A stretch of DNA of 44,840 bases. Source: Rhodospirillaceae bacterium. GTDB taxonomy: Bacteria; Pseudomonadota; Alphaproteobacteria; Rhodospirillales; Rhodospirillaceae. The notes below the pieces were generated by a model that was not told the DNA's origin, did not search any database, and saw only the letters and a list, made by a program, of their open reading frames with translations. Below, piece by piece: positions 1 through 8,147 of this stretch (the stretch's first letter is position 1; every line of letters begins with the position of its first letter). The position numbers and the translations under genes were made by a program. The DNA lies in the NCBI GenBank assembly GCA_947476925.1, contig CANJSF010000028.1:1-44840 (forward strand), written 5' to 3'.

Positions 1-1
1 G

Positions 2-382
2 GTCCGGTTGGACATCCGCCGCATCGGCCAAATCAAGAACGGCGAAGACGTAGTCGGCAACCAGACCCGCGTGAAGGTTGTGAAGAACAAAGTTGCCCCC
101 CCCTTTAAGGTGGTCGAGTTCGACATCATGTATGGCGAGGGCGTGTCGAAAACCGGCGAACTTTTGGATCTCGGCGTGAAAGCCAATGTGGTCGACAAGT
201 CCGGCTCGTGGTTCTCTTACGAGGGCGAGCGCATTGGCCAGGGCCGCGAGAACGCCAAGGCATTCTTGAAAGCCAACCCCGAGGTCGCCAACAAAATCGA
301 GATGGTATTGCGCGCCAACGGCAAGGAATTGGCCAACGTCATGGCCGCTGAGCCGGGCGAAGATGCCGGCGACGACGAGTAA
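2..382 (+). CDS. recA: RecA recombinase, C-terminal part (5' end outside window)
   Basis: This is the last 126 residues of RecA, the ATP-dependent strand-exchange protein of homologous recombination and SOS induction. The reading frame is open from the window edge, so the ATP-binding core (Walker A and B) lies upstream and cannot be seen. Visible are the conserved stretch around residues 1-40 of the fragment ([32 protein letters not shown]) and the C-terminal DNA-gating domain with [18 protein letters not shown]. The acidic tail (EDAGDDE) is typical: it modulates DNA access in RecA proteins. A strong hairpin terminator follows. Identification is very secure; only the true start is missing. 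Confidence 0.97.
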   Translation, partial: VRLDIRRIGQIKNGEDVVGNQTRVKVVKNKVAPPFKVVEFDIMYGEGVSKTGELLDLGVKANVVDKSGSWFSYEGERIGQGRENAKAFLKANPEVANKIEMVLRANGKELANVMAAEPGEDAGDDE

Positions 383-438
383 ACCTCGCCTTTCTCTATC
401 TTAACTTCTGCTTTCTCCTGTTCCCCTCGTAACTTTTA

Positions 439-470
439 GCGGGCTTGCTTCGGCAGGCCCGCTTTTTTCT
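439..470 (+). terminator. Rho-independent terminator of recA
   Basis: Ten-base-pair stem (439-448 with 453-462, one G-T wobble) closed by a C-TTCG-G tetraloop and followed by six T (463-468). The TTCG loop is an exceptionally stable RNA tetraloop. Confidence 0.92.
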
Positions 471-508
471 TTGTGATCTCGTGCTACAAAGTGCCAGGGG
501 AGCACAGC

Positions 509-982
509 ATGTCCAAACCAAATCGCGACCACTACATCAAGCTGGTGGAAAAAGACTACTTCGGCAACGTCGTGGCCGAAGACATCGAGGCTGTTGTGCG
601 TTGCTTTACGCCCGATGCCGAGATCACCATTTATCATGGCGACAACCCCATCAGGCGCTTCTACGGCAAGCCTAATGGCGATCAACAGCCTCTGCGGGCG
701 TTCTGGGACCATCTCTGCGGCAACTACGGCGCCCACTTTGGACAGTTTCAACACATTGTCGACGAGGCTCACGAATGCTGCGCGGCAACGTTCATCGTTA
801 CGCTGACCCCGAAGCCAAACTCCGCCTATATCTCGACGGGCACTTTGACGCTCAATAACTGCAATTACTTTTGGTGCCGCGACGGCAAAATCGCCCGTAT
901 GACGATCTACTATGCCAACCCCACACTCGGCGCGAAATTGGGCCTTGTGCCCGTCGGCCCCACAGGTTTTCCGAAGAGTTAG
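509..982 (+). CDS. SnoaL/NTF2-like family protein
   Basis: Encodes 157 residues of the nuclear-transport-factor-2-like fold, which covers ketosteroid isomerases, SnoaL cyclases and many uncharacterised small proteins. The start at 509 (MSKPNRDHY) is preferred because an AGGGGAG Shine-Dalgarno lies at 495-502; an in-frame ATG at 473 would sit inside the recA terminator region. Typical signs are an N-terminal helix that holds a conserved aromatic segment (YFGNVVAEDIEAVVRCFTPDA), a curved-sheet ending rich in aromatic and Thr/Tyr residues, and WCRDGKIARMTIYYANP near the end, where NTF2 proteins line their pocket. No signal peptide is seen. It stands alone between two terminators, so context gives no substrate. 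The family assignment is fairly secure; the function is unknown. Confidence 0.75.
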   Translation: MSKPNRDHYIKLVEKDYFGNVVAEDIEAVVRCFTPDAEITIYHGDNPIRRFYGKPNGDQQPLRAFWDHLCGNYGAHFGQFQHIVDEAHECCAATFIVTLTPKPNSAYISTGTLTLNNCNYFWCRDGKIARMTIYYANPTLGAKLGLVPVGPTGFPKS

Positions 983-992
983 GGGCGTTCCT

Positions 993-1006
993 TTGCTAGG
1001 TAGCAA
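993..1006. repeat. Short perfect dyad after the NTF2-like gene
   Basis: TTGCTA-GG-TAGCAA, six-base arms with a two-base centre, ten bases after the stop codon. No T run follows, so it is more likely a protein site or chance than a terminator. Confidence 0.35.
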
Positions 1007-1088
1007 CTAGTAGCCATGGAAAATGCGCCAAATCAGCAGCCTTGCGCCGCTGGACTTGGCTTTCCTGGACGGGGTAAAACCTCACCAC

Positions 1089-1130
1089 CTCGGGCGCGGG
1101 GCCAATTAGGCCAGCGCCCGAGCAGTTTTT
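1089..1130 (+). terminator. Terminator-like hairpin just upstream of alaS
   Basis: Perfect nine-base arms (CTCGGGCGC at 1089-1097 and its complement at 1114-1122), with inner GGCC/GGCC pairing, followed three bases later by TTTTT (1126-1130). It ends only 23 bases before the alaS start codon. It may close the NTF2-like transcript or act as an attenuator in the alaS leader; sequence alone cannot decide. Confidence 0.65.
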
Positions 1131-1153
1131 AAAACGACAGACATTTAAGCCCC

Positions 1154-3823
1154 ATGGCCAGTACCAAAGACGTTCGGTCTACGTTTCTCGACTACTTCGG
1201 CAAAAATGGTCACGAGGTTGTGGCCTCTAGCCCCTTGGTACCGCGTAACGACCCGACGTTGATGTTCACCAACGCCGGCATGGTGCAGTTCAAGAACGTC
1301 TTTACCGGCAACGAAACTCGACCCTATGTCCGCGCCACCACATCGCAAAAGTGCGTGCGCGCCGGAGGCAAGCACAACGACCTTGATAACGTCGGCTATA
1401 CCGCGCGCCACCACACGTTCTTCGAAATGCTGGGCAATTTTTCGTTCGGCGATTACTTCAAAGAGCAAGCCATCAGCCACGCTTGGGACTTGATCACGGG
1501 GGTCTATGGGCTGCCCAAAGACAAGCTGACAGTGACGGTCCACTCATCAGACGAAGAGGCCGCAAAGCTGTGGGCCAAAATCGCTGGTCTGCCTGACAGC
1601 CGGATCATCCGTATCCCGACGTCCGACAACTTCTGGGCCATGGGCGACACCGGTCCGTGCGGACCATGCACCGAAATCTTTTACGATCACGGCGATAAAA
1701 TTCCCGGCGGCCCACCCGGCAGTAAAAATGCCGACGGCGACCGGTTCATCGAGATCTGGAATCTCGTGTTCATGCAGTACGAGCAGGTCAGCGCGACGGA
1801 GCGCATCAATCTGCCCAAACCCTCGGTCGACACCGGCATGGGGTTGGAGCGTATCGCTGCCGTGATGCAAGGCGTGCACGACAACTACGACATCGATTTG
1901 TTTAAGGCGCTGATTGCCGCCATTGCCTCGGCGGCCAAGACCGATCCCACAGGCGCACACAAAGCCTCGCACCGCGTGATCGCCGATCACTTGCGCGCAA
2001 CAGGCTTTTTAATCGCCGATGGTGTGTTGCCCAGCAACGAAGGGCGCGGCTACGTATTGCGTCGCATTATGCGCCGAGCCATGCGGCATGCGCACCTTAT
2101 GGGCTGCGCCGACCCGGTAATGTTTAAGTTGGTGCCGGCCCTCATTTCACAGATGGGCCAGCAATACCCAGAGCTCGAACGAGCCCAAGCGCTGATCACC
2201 GAAACGTTGATGCTGGAAGAGACGCGATTTAAGTCCATGCTCGAACGCGGTCTCAAGCTGCTCGATGAAGAAACCAAAAATGTGTCGTCAGGCGCGAAGC
2301 TATCGGGCGAAGTCGCTTTCAAACTTTATGACACGTACGGGTTTCCGCTCGATCTCACGCAAGATGCGTTGCGCGCGCGCAACATCGGCGTCGATACCGA
2401 CGGCTTTAACACCGCCATGGAACGCCAGCGCGCCGAGGCCCGCAAAGCCTGGTCCGGCTCGGGCGATGCGGCTACCGAAAAAATCTGGTTCGAGGTGAAA
2501 GACAAAGTCGGCGCCACCGACTTCTTGGGCTATTCCACCGAAACTGCCGAAGGGCGCATTACATCGTTGGTTGTCGGCGGGGCGTCCGCAGCTCAGGCCA
2601 AGCAGGGCGATGCCGTATCTGTTGTCGCCAATCAGTCGCCGTTCTACGCGGAATCCGGCGGGCAGGTCGGTGATACGGGTGTCATCGTCATTGCGGGCGG
2701 CAAAGCCGAGATCACTGTCACCGACACGCAAAAGAAAGCCGACAGCGTCTTCGCGCATAGCGGTATCGTCACCAAGGGCACGATCAGTGTCGGCGACGAG
2801 GCGGTATTCAAAGTGGACGGCGCGCGGCGCGCGGCTATTCGCGGACATCACTCGGCCACGCACTTGCTGCACGCGGCGTTACGCCGAACGTTAGGCACGC
2901 ACGTGACCCAAAAGGGCTCATTGGTGTCGCACGATAAGTTGCGGTTTGACATCAGCCATAACAAAGCCATCTCGGCCGAAGACATTCGCGCCATCGAAGA
3001 CCAAGTGAATGCCGAGATCCGCGCTAACGAAACCGTCACTACACGTTTGATGGATACTGAAGCGGCTATCAAAGCCGGGGCTATGGCGTTGTTTGGTGAA
3101 AAATACGGTGACGAAGTGCGTGTTGTTGCCATGGGCACAACGCACGCCAACGAAGCGCATGCGTATTCGGTCGAGTTATGCGGCGGTACACATGCGCGCC
3201 GCACCGGCGACATCGGCTTGTTCAAAATTGTTGGTGAGTCCGCCGTGGCCGCAGGCGTGCGCCGGGTCGAGGCCGTAACCGGAGCTGCTGCCGAAGCCTG
3301 GGTTGTCGATCAAGATCGGTTGGTGAGAGAGACTGCGGCGGTTTTGAAAATTGCCCCGGCCGATTTGCCCGCACGTGTGTCGGCCTTGGTCGATGAGCGT
3401 CGCGCGCTGGAAAAAGAAATCTCAGACTTGCGCCGCAAGATGGTGTCAGGCGGGGGCGGGGGTTCGTCATCTGGTCCGCAAACCAAAACCGTGGCGGGCA
3501 TTACTTATGCCGGCCGCGTGCTGGAAGATATTCCAGCCAAAGACCTCAAGGGCATGGCCGACGACATCAAAAAGCAAATCGGCTCAGGCGTTGTTGCCCT
3601 CGTCAGCGTGGCCGATGGCAAAGCCTCGTTGGTCGTAGCCGTCAGTGACGACCTCACCACGAAACTCAGTGCCGTCGACCTGGTGAAGGCCGGATCGGCC
3701 ATTCTGGGGGGTAAAGGTGGTGGTGGCCGGCCCGATATGGCCCAAGCCGGAGGCCCCGAGGGCGGAAAAGCGGCCGAAGCCGTGGCGGAAATCGAGGCGG
3801 AAATCCAACGCCGATCGTCCTAA
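1154..3823 (+). CDS. alaS: Alanyl-tRNA synthetase
   Basis: Charges tRNA-Ala with alanine in the cytoplasm (class II synthetase) and edits mischarged Ser/Gly. At 889 residues it has full family length. In order: catalytic core with [14 protein letters not shown] and the motif-2 segment [18 protein letters not shown] (roughly residues 35-95); motif 3 [14 protein letters not shown] (about 225-238); the editing site, whose zinc ligands sit in HSATH (565-570) and CGGTH (676-680); and a C-terminal DHHA1/C-Ala domain after about residue 765. A flexible linker [10 protein letters not shown] separates the editing and C-Ala domains. The start ATG at 1154 gives the usual N terminus ([21 protein letters not shown]). 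recA-alaS order is common in alphaproteobacteria. A terminator-like hairpin lies directly upstream. Confidence 0.98.
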   Translation: MASTKDVRSTFLDYFGKNGHEVVASSPLVPRNDPTLMFTNAGMVQFKNVFTGNETRPYVRATTSQKCVRAGGKHNDLDNVGYTARHHTFFEMLGNFSFGDYFKEQAISHAWDLITGVYGLPKDKLTVTVHSSDEEAAKLWAKIAGLPDSRIIRIPTSDNFWAMGDTGPCGPCTEIFYDHGDKIPGGPPGSKNADGDRFIEIWNLVFMQYEQVSATERINLPKPSVDTGMGLERIAAVMQGVHDNYDIDLFKALIAAIASAAKTDPTGAHKASHRVIADHLRATGFLIADGVLPSNEGRGYVLRRIMRRAMRHAHLMGCADPVMFKLVPALISQMGQQYPELERAQALITETLMLEETRFKSMLERGLKLLDEETKNVSSGAKLSGEVAFKLYDTYGFPLDLTQDALRARNIGVDTDGFNTAMERQRAEARKAWSGSGDAATEKIWFEVKDKVGATDFLGYSTETAEGRITSLVVGGASAAQAKQGDAVSVVANQSPFYAESGGQVGDTGVIVIAGGKAEITVTDTQKKADSVFAHSGIVTKGTISVGDEAVFKVDGARRAAIRGHHSATHLLHAALRRTLGTHVTQKGSLVSHDKLRFDISHNKAISAEDIRAIEDQVNAEIRANETVTTRLMDTEAAIKAGAMALFGEKYGDEVRVVAMGTTHANEAHAYSVELCGGTHARRTGDIGLFKIVGESAVAAGVRRVEAVTGAAAEAWVVDQDRLVRETAAVLKIAPADLPARVSALVDERRALEKEISDLRRKMVSGGGGGSSSGPQTKTVAGITYAGRVLEDIPAKDLKGMADDIKKQIGSGVVALVSVADGKASLVVAVSDDLTTKLSAVDLVKAGSAILGGKGGGGRPDMAQAGGPEGGKAAEAVAEIEAEIQRRSS

Positions 3824-3889
3824 GATATTGATATTTAAAATTAATTCGGCCGCGGCGTTCCTGCATGGGTGCGTCGCACAAGGTTCATA

Positions 3890-3900
3890 TTGCACCGCAA
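3890..3900. promoter_or_regulatory. Candidate PhaR operator, distal
   Basis: TTGC-ACC-GCAA dyad, 9 bases upstream of the phasin -35 box. PhaR repressors of alphaproteobacteria are known to bind TGC-rich dyads at phasin promoters. The PhaR link is inference from the gene served. Confidence 0.5.
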
Positions 3901-3908
3901 CATTTTTG

Positions 3909-3937
3909 TTGACGGGCGCGTCTCCACATCATATCTT
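3909..3937 (+). promoter_or_regulatory. Phasin gene promoter (-35/-10)
   Basis: TTGACG (3909-3914), 17-base spacer, TATCTT (3932-3937). Spacing and sequence fit a sigma-70 promoter; transcription would begin near 3944, leaving a leader of about 105 bases. Confidence 0.6.
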
Positions 3938-3940
3938 GTG

Positions 3941-3970
3941 TGCACTGCAACACGGAATGCCGCGCTGCAG
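3941..3970. promoter_or_regulatory. Candidate PhaR operator, proximal
   Basis: TGC-ACT-GCA at 3941-3949 lies over the predicted transcription start, in a wider imperfect dyad (GTGTGC..GCAACAC). A CTGCAG follows at 3965-3970. Binding here would block initiation. Confidence 0.5.
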
Positions 3971-4048
3971 TACAGAATTCCAGGCGCTGAGAACGGCGCC
4001 TTGTTTAGAGCCCCGTGTAACGTATCAACATCAATAAGGACCACGATC

Positions 4049-4441
4049 ATGGAAAAAATTTACGCTGATTTCGTCAGCTTCCAGCAAGCCAACTTCGACG
4101 CGTTTGTGAAAAGCTCGACAACGTTTGCCAAAGGCTTTGAGCAATTCTCCAAGCACATCGTTGACCTGACCACCAAGTCGGTCGAAGACAACATGGAACT
4201 CGCCAAGAAGTTCGCCAGCTTGAAGAACATGAACGACGTTGTCGCTCTGCAAACCAAAGTGATCGAAGAAGGTTTTGAGACCGCGATCGAAGAAAGCCGC
4301 AAAGTCGCTGACATGTCAGCCGCGGTGATCAAAGACGCTGCTGCTCCGTTGACCGAGCGCGCCAAAGCCAACGTGATCGCCATCAACACGGCCGCTGCAA
4401 ACGTGCAGAAGGCTGCTAACCCCTCAAAGAAGGCTGCCTAA
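4049..4441 (+). CDS. Phasin (polyhydroxyalkanoate granule protein)
   Basis: Encodes 130 residues of the phasin_2 type: small amphipathic helical proteins that coat polyhydroxyalkanoate storage granules in the cytoplasm. The start at 4049 is fixed by the Shine-Dalgarno AAGGA (4036-4040) and by the typical opening MEKIYADFVSFQQANFDAFV; the open frame upstream is the promoter and leader. The protein is nearly all helix, with phenylalanines spaced for a hydrophobic face in residues 5-35, a middle segment SLKNMNDVVALQTKVIEEGFE, and an Ala/Lys-rich tail ending NPSKKAA. It is a single-gene unit with a promoter carrying TGC-N3-GCA dyads and three hairpins after it, as expected for a highly expressed, granule-responsive gene. 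No PHA synthase or phaR lies in this window. Confidence 0.9.
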   Translation: MEKIYADFVSFQQANFDAFVKSSTTFAKGFEQFSKHIVDLTTKSVEDNMELAKKFASLKNMNDVVALQTKVIEEGFETAIEESRKVADMSAAVIKDAAAPLTERAKANVIAINTAAANVQKAANPSKKAA

Positions 4442-4475
4442 TCCCTCCCCCCTCTATCTAGGCAGACTTTTTAAG

Positions 4476-4516
4476 AAAGGCCCGACACTCCCTCCCCCGT
4501 CGGGCCTTTCGCTTTT
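4476..4516 (+). terminator. Phasin terminator, first hairpin
   Basis: Eleven-base perfect arms (AAAGGCCCGAC 4476-4486, complement 4499-4509), 12-base loop, followed by CGCTTTT. The first of three hairpins stacked in 120 bases. Confidence 0.85.
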
Positions 4517-4518
4517 GG

Positions 4519-4558
4519 AAGGCCCGGCGCTTGAACAAAGCTCGGGCCTTTCGCTTTA
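4519..4558 (+). terminator. Second hairpin, partial copy of the first
   Basis: AAGGCCCG (4519-4526) pairs with CGGGCCTT (4543-4550). The right arm and tail (4543-4557) repeat 4501-4515 exactly, so it looks like a local duplication of the phasin terminator. Confidence 0.6.
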
Positions 4559-4560
4559 AT
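4531..4560 (+). promoter_or_regulatory. Candidate promoter of the MoxR/VWA pair
   Basis: TTGAAC (4531-4536), 18-base spacer, TTTAAT (4555-4560), lying within the second hairpin. Predicted start is near 4567, in the left arm of the third hairpin. Confidence 0.4.
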
Positions 4561-4561
4561 C

Positions 4562-4594
4562 AAAACCGGTGTCTTCTTAAGGCATCGGTTTTTG
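4562..4594 (+). terminator. Third hairpin, terminator or moxR leader structure
   Basis: Fourteen-base arms (4562-4575 with 4579-4592, two wobbles), CTT loop and a TTTTT tail, ending 15 bases before the MoxR start codon. It may terminate read-through from the phasin gene. Confidence 0.5.
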
Positions 4595-4608
4595 TTTGGG
4601 GATGATCT

Positions 4609-5457
4609 ATGCGTTTCGAAGGCACCGACTCTTACGTCGCAACAGAAGACTTAACCGTTGCGGTGAATGCCGCCATCAACCTGCAACGCCCGTTGCTGGT
4701 GAAGGGCGAGCCGGGCACGGGCAAAACGGTGCTCGCGCATGAAATTGCCGCAGCCCTGGATTTACCGCTCCTCACTTGGCACATCAAATCCACGACCAAG
4801 GCGCAGCATGGTTTGTATGAGTACGATGCTGTCGCACGATTGCGCGATGGCCAGTTGGGTGATGAGAAAGTCAAAGACATCGCCAACTACATTAAGCCGG
4901 GCAAGTTGTGGCATGCCTTTACCAATACGCCAAAGAAGTGCGTTTTGCTGATCGACGAGATCGACAAAGCCGACATCGAATTTCCCAACGACTTGCTGCT
5001 GGAACTCGATCGGATGGAGTTTTTTGTTTACGAAACCGGCCAGACCATCAAAGCCACCAACCGCCCGGTCGTGCTGATTACTTCAAATAACGAGAAGGAA
5101 TTGCCCGACGCATTTTTGCGCCGGTGCTTTTTCCACTACATCCGTTTTCCTGATCGCGAAACGATGGAACGCATCGTCGCAGTGCATTTTCCTGATGTGA
5201 AAAAGAACCTTGTGCGCGAAGCGCTAAACGCGTTCTTCGAGCTGCGCGACGTTCCCGGCCTCAAAAAACGCCCGTCAACGTCCGAACTGCTCGATTGGAT
5301 CAAACTGCTCATGTCCGACGACATTTCTGCCGAAGCCCTGCGTGCCAAAGACTTAAAAACGGTCCTACCGCCGCTCCACGGTGCGCTGGTGAAAAACGAG
5401 CAAGACGTGCATTTGCTGGAACGCTTGGCGTTTTTATCCAGAAGAGAGAACCGTTAA
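4609..5457 (+). CDS. MoxR-family AAA+ ATPase
   Basis: A 282-residue cytoplasmic AAA+ ATPase of the MoxR group, chaperone-like proteins that work with VWA-domain partners to mature or insert cofactors into enzyme complexes. Walker A is GEPGTGKT at residues 33-40, Walker B VLLIDEID at 112-119, sensor 1 LITSNN around 155-160, and an arginine-finger-like RRCFFHYIRF follows near 170. The start at 4609 has GGGGA a few bases upstream. The next gene, 13 bases downstream, encodes a CoxE-type VWA protein, the standard partnership for this family. Which enzyme they serve here is not shown: no carbon monoxide dehydrogenase or nitric oxide reductase gene is in the window. Confidence 0.9.
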   Translation: MRFEGTDSYVATEDLTVAVNAAINLQRPLLVKGEPGTGKTVLAHEIAAALDLPLLTWHIKSTTKAQHGLYEYDAVARLRDGQLGDEKVKDIANYIKPGKLWHAFTNTPKKCVLLIDEIDKADIEFPNDLLLELDRMEFFVYETGQTIKATNRPVVLITSNNEKELPDAFLRRCFFHYIRFPDRETMERIVAVHFPDVKKNLVREALNAFFELRDVPGLKKRPSTSELLDWIKLLMSDDISAEALRAKDLKTVLPPLHGALVKNEQDVHLLERLAFLSRRENR

Positions 5458-5470
5458 GGGCCCGCCCGCG

Positions 5471-6655
5471 ATGTTCCTGAACCTCATCCAAGGCATGCAA
5501 AAGGCTGGGTTGCCGGTTTCGATAACCGAGTACCTGACTTTGATTGAAGCCACTGATGCGAACCTGGCCGCCTATCACGTCGAAGATTTCTACTACTTGG
5601 CACGCACGATTCTTGTGAAAGACGAGCGCCTGCTCGACCGTTTTGACCGCGTGTTCGCTCAAGTGTTCAAGGGCCTGGAGGGTGAGGCCGGCACCGAAGC
5701 CGTAATGGCCAACATTCCGGCCGAGTGGCTGAAGGCACTGTCCAAATTGATGCTGTCAGATGCTGACAAAGCTAAAATTGAATCGCTGGGCGGTTGGGAC
5801 AAGCTGATGGAAACGCTCAAACAACGTTTGGCCGAACAAAAGGGCCGCCATGAAGGTGGCTCAAAATGGATTGGCACTGGCGGCAAGTCGCCTTTTGGTG
5901 CTTTTGGCTACAACCCCGAAGGCGTGCGCATCGGCCAAGATGAAAGCCGTCATCGCCGCGCGGTGAAGGTGTGGGACAAACGCGAGTTTTCCAACCTCGA
6001 CGCAGATGTGGAAATCGGCACGCGCAATATCAAAATGGCCCTGCGTCGCTTGCGCAAATTCGCCCGCGAGGGCGCACCGACAGAACTAGATATCGATGGC
6101 ACCATAACGGCCACAGCTAAACAAGCTGGGTGGCTTGACCTGCATATGGTGCCCGAGAAGCATAACGCCATTAAGGTGCTGCTGTTTCTTGATGCCGGTG
6201 GCTCGATGGATGACCACGTCAAAGTGTGTGCCGAGTTATTTTCAGCCGCGCGCACCGAATTTAAACATCTTGAGCACTATTATTTTCATAACTGTGTTTA
6301 TGAAACGGTGTGGAAAGACAATCGCCGTCGCCACGATCAGAAGCTTTCAACCTACCAAATCCTGCGCACCTACCCGGCCGACTACAAACTTATCTTTGTC
6401 GGTGACGCAGCCATGAGCCCTTATGAAATTGCTCAGCCAGGTGCGGCCGTAGAGCATTGGAACGAAGAATCCGGTGAGGCGTGGATGCGACGGGTGCTCA
6501 CGACCTGGCCCAAGGCCGTCTGGCTGAACCCACTGCCGCAGGCCTCGTGGCCCTATACACAATCAATCAGCATGATGCGCCAACTCATGGATGGGCGAAT
6601 GTATCCCCTTACGCTGTCGGGTCTTGATGCGGCCATGGCCGAACTGAAGCGTTAA
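5471..6655 (+). CDS. CoxE-like VWA-domain protein, MoxR partner
   Basis: A 394-residue soluble protein of the CoxE-like (VWA-containing) group. The N-terminal half is helical, followed by a charged linker with SKWIGTGGKSPFGAFG near residues 133-148. The von Willebrand A domain starts at about residue 235 and has a metal-site (MIDAS) motif DAGGSMDD at 241-248. This is DxGxS, where integrin-type domains have DxSxS; the glycine form is common in this bacterial group. Translation is probably coupled to the MoxR gene (13-base gap). MoxR/VWA pairs act together as a remodelling machine; the substrate is unknown. The last 40 residues are rich in Trp and Pro (WLNPLPQASWPYTQS). Confidence 0.85.
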   Translation: MFLNLIQGMQKAGLPVSITEYLTLIEATDANLAAYHVEDFYYLARTILVKDERLLDRFDRVFAQVFKGLEGEAGTEAVMANIPAEWLKALSKLMLSDADKAKIESLGGWDKLMETLKQRLAEQKGRHEGGSKWIGTGGKSPFGAFGYNPEGVRIGQDESRHRRAVKVWDKREFSNLDADVEIGTRNIKMALRRLRKFAREGAPTELDIDGTITATAKQAGWLDLHMVPEKHNAIKVLLFLDAGGSMDDHVKVCAELFSAARTEFKHLEHYYFHNCVYETVWKDNRRRHDQKLSTYQILRTYPADYKLIFVGDAAMSPYEIAQPGAAVEHWNEESGEAWMRRVLTTWPKAVWLNPLPQASWPYTQSISMMRQLMDGRMYPLTLSGLDAAMAELKR

Positions 6656-6725
6656 TATTCGCGCCAATTCGGGCGATATATCACCACGATCCCAGGCTGG
6701 CCGTTACATTGGCTTACAATGTCTA

Positions 6726-6769
6726 GGCACTTAAGACACAATTCTGATACGTCATTTCCTTAAAGTGCC
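6726..6769. repeat. Imperfect dyad upstream of the macA-like gene
   Basis: GGCACTTAAG (6726-6735) faces CTTAAAGTGCC (6759-6769), ten matched bases with one bulge, 40 bases before the macA-like start. Possibly a leader structure or an operator; there is no T run. Confidence 0.35.
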
Positions 6770-6809
6770 ACCCTTCGCTCGCTCGTTTTAGCCAAGGATG
6801 GGCGGCCCA

Positions 6810-8147
6810 ATGCCGGACACATATCGGACCAACATGAACGACAGCACACCCATTACGCCGCCACCTGCCGCAGATGTCGCCAACACTATTGGCCTGGGCC
6901 GCGCAAAAACAAAAATTCCTAAGATCGAGAAAAAATGGATCATCGGTGGCGTCGTCGGCCTGGTGGTCGTGATCATGGTTGTGCGCTCCATGGGTGGCCC
7001 ACCTGCGCCAAAGTTTTTATCAGCTGATGTTATGCAGGGCGGGCTGACGGTCACTGTCACTGCCACAGGGCAGTTGCAGCCGCGTAATCAAGTAGACGTG
7101 GGCGCAGAAATTTCCGGCCAAATCGAAACTGTTGCCGTGGATTTTAATGACCGTGTCACTCAGGGCCAAGCATTGGCCGTGATGGATACCGACAATCTGA
7201 AAGCCAAAGTATTGCAGGCCCGTGCGTCGCTGGCCTCGGCCCGCGCAAAGCTGGAAGAAACCCGCGCCACGGCCATTGAAGCCAAAACCAAAGCGGGTCG
7301 CGTGCGCGATTTGTCCACGCGCGGCAACGCTTCGAAGCAAGAGCTTGATGCCGCTGACGCGGCTGATGCGCGCGCGCGTGCAACGGTTGCCAGCGCTGAA
7401 GCGCAGATCGCTGTTGCCAACGCGAACTTGGCAACCGATGAAACCAATCTCGCAAAGGCTGAGATTAAATCGCCCATCAATGGCGTCGTGCTATCGCGCA
7501 AGGTCGAACCCGGCCAAGTCGTTGCAGCCACATTCCAAACGCCGGTGCTGTTTCAATTGGCTGAAGACTTGAAGGTGATGGAACTGATCGTGGATGTCGA
7601 CGAAGCCGACATTGGCCAAGTGAAAGATAACCAGCAGGCTGTCTTTACGGTGGACGCCTATCCAGACCGCCAATTCCCGGCCACGATCACTCAAGTTCGC
7701 TTTGCTCCGAAATCCGCCGAAGGCGTGGTGACTTACCAGGCGCTGCTCGCCGTTGAGAATAACGATCTGCTCCTTCGCCCCGGTATGACCGCGACCGCAG
7801 TCATCACAACGGCGACGCGCGGCGATGCCATTTTAGTTCCCAATGCAGCGCTGCGTTTCTCGCCTCCTGGGGTTGGCCCCATGGTTCCCGGCGAACGCGG
7901 CATGGGCCCGCCGGGTCAGCCGCCGGGCTTGTTCCGCATTTTCGCCCCGCCACCTGAAGCCGCTAAGCCGGCCGCCGCAACGGCGCGCCAAGGCGGCATG
8001 CAACGCGTGTGGGTGCTGGATGGCAGTACACCCAAGCCCGTCGACGTGAAGGTGGGGTTGACCGACAGCCTGAATACCGAGGTTGTTTCTGGCGCATTGA
8101 AGCCGGGTCAAAAAATCCTGGTCGGGTTAGATCGGCCCGCAAAATGA
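6810..8147 (+). CDS. MacA-like periplasmic adaptor of an ABC exporter
   Basis: A 445-residue membrane-fusion protein that links an inner-membrane ABC transporter to an outer-membrane channel. One membrane helix near the N terminus (WIIGGVVGLVVVIMVVRS, about residues 46-64) is followed by the barrel/lipoyl segment (GQLQPRNQVDVGAEISGQI), an alanine-rich coiled-coil hairpin (about 120-205), the second lipoyl half (IKSPINGVVLSRKVEPGQVV), and a beta-barrel with LRPGMTATA. A Pro/Gly/Met-rich insert near residues 345-395 (PPGVGPMVPGERGMGPP) is unusual. Start choice is open: ATG 6798 overlaps the AAGGA, so 6810 (11 bases after it) is used; 6834 is also possible. The stop overlaps the next start (ATGA). 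Confidence 0.88.
   Translation: MPDTYRTNMNDSTPITPPPAADVANTIGLGRAKTKIPKIEKKWIIGGVVGLVVVIMVVRSMGGPPAPKFLSADVMQGGLTVTVTATGQLQPRNQVDVGAEISGQIETVAVDFNDRVTQGQALAVMDTDNLKAKVLQARASLASARAKLEETRATAIEAKTKAGRVRDLSTRGNASKQELDAADAADARARATVASAEAQIAVANANLATDETNLAKAEIKSPINGVVLSRKVEPGQVVAATFQTPVLFQLAEDLKVMELIVDVDEADIGQVKDNQQAVFTVDAYPDRQFPATITQVRFAPKSAEGVVTYQALLAVENNDLLLRPGMTATAVITTATRGDAILVPNAALRFSPPGVGPMVPGERGMGPPGQPPGLFRIFAPPPEAAKPAAATARQGGMQRVWVLDGSTPKPVDVKVGLTDSLNTEVVSGALKPGQKILVGLDRPAK

Noticed and set aside
8009-8143. Longer N-terminus for the MacB-type ATPase
   Set aside because: Overlaps the adaptor gene in another frame; the ATGA start at 8144 gives family length.
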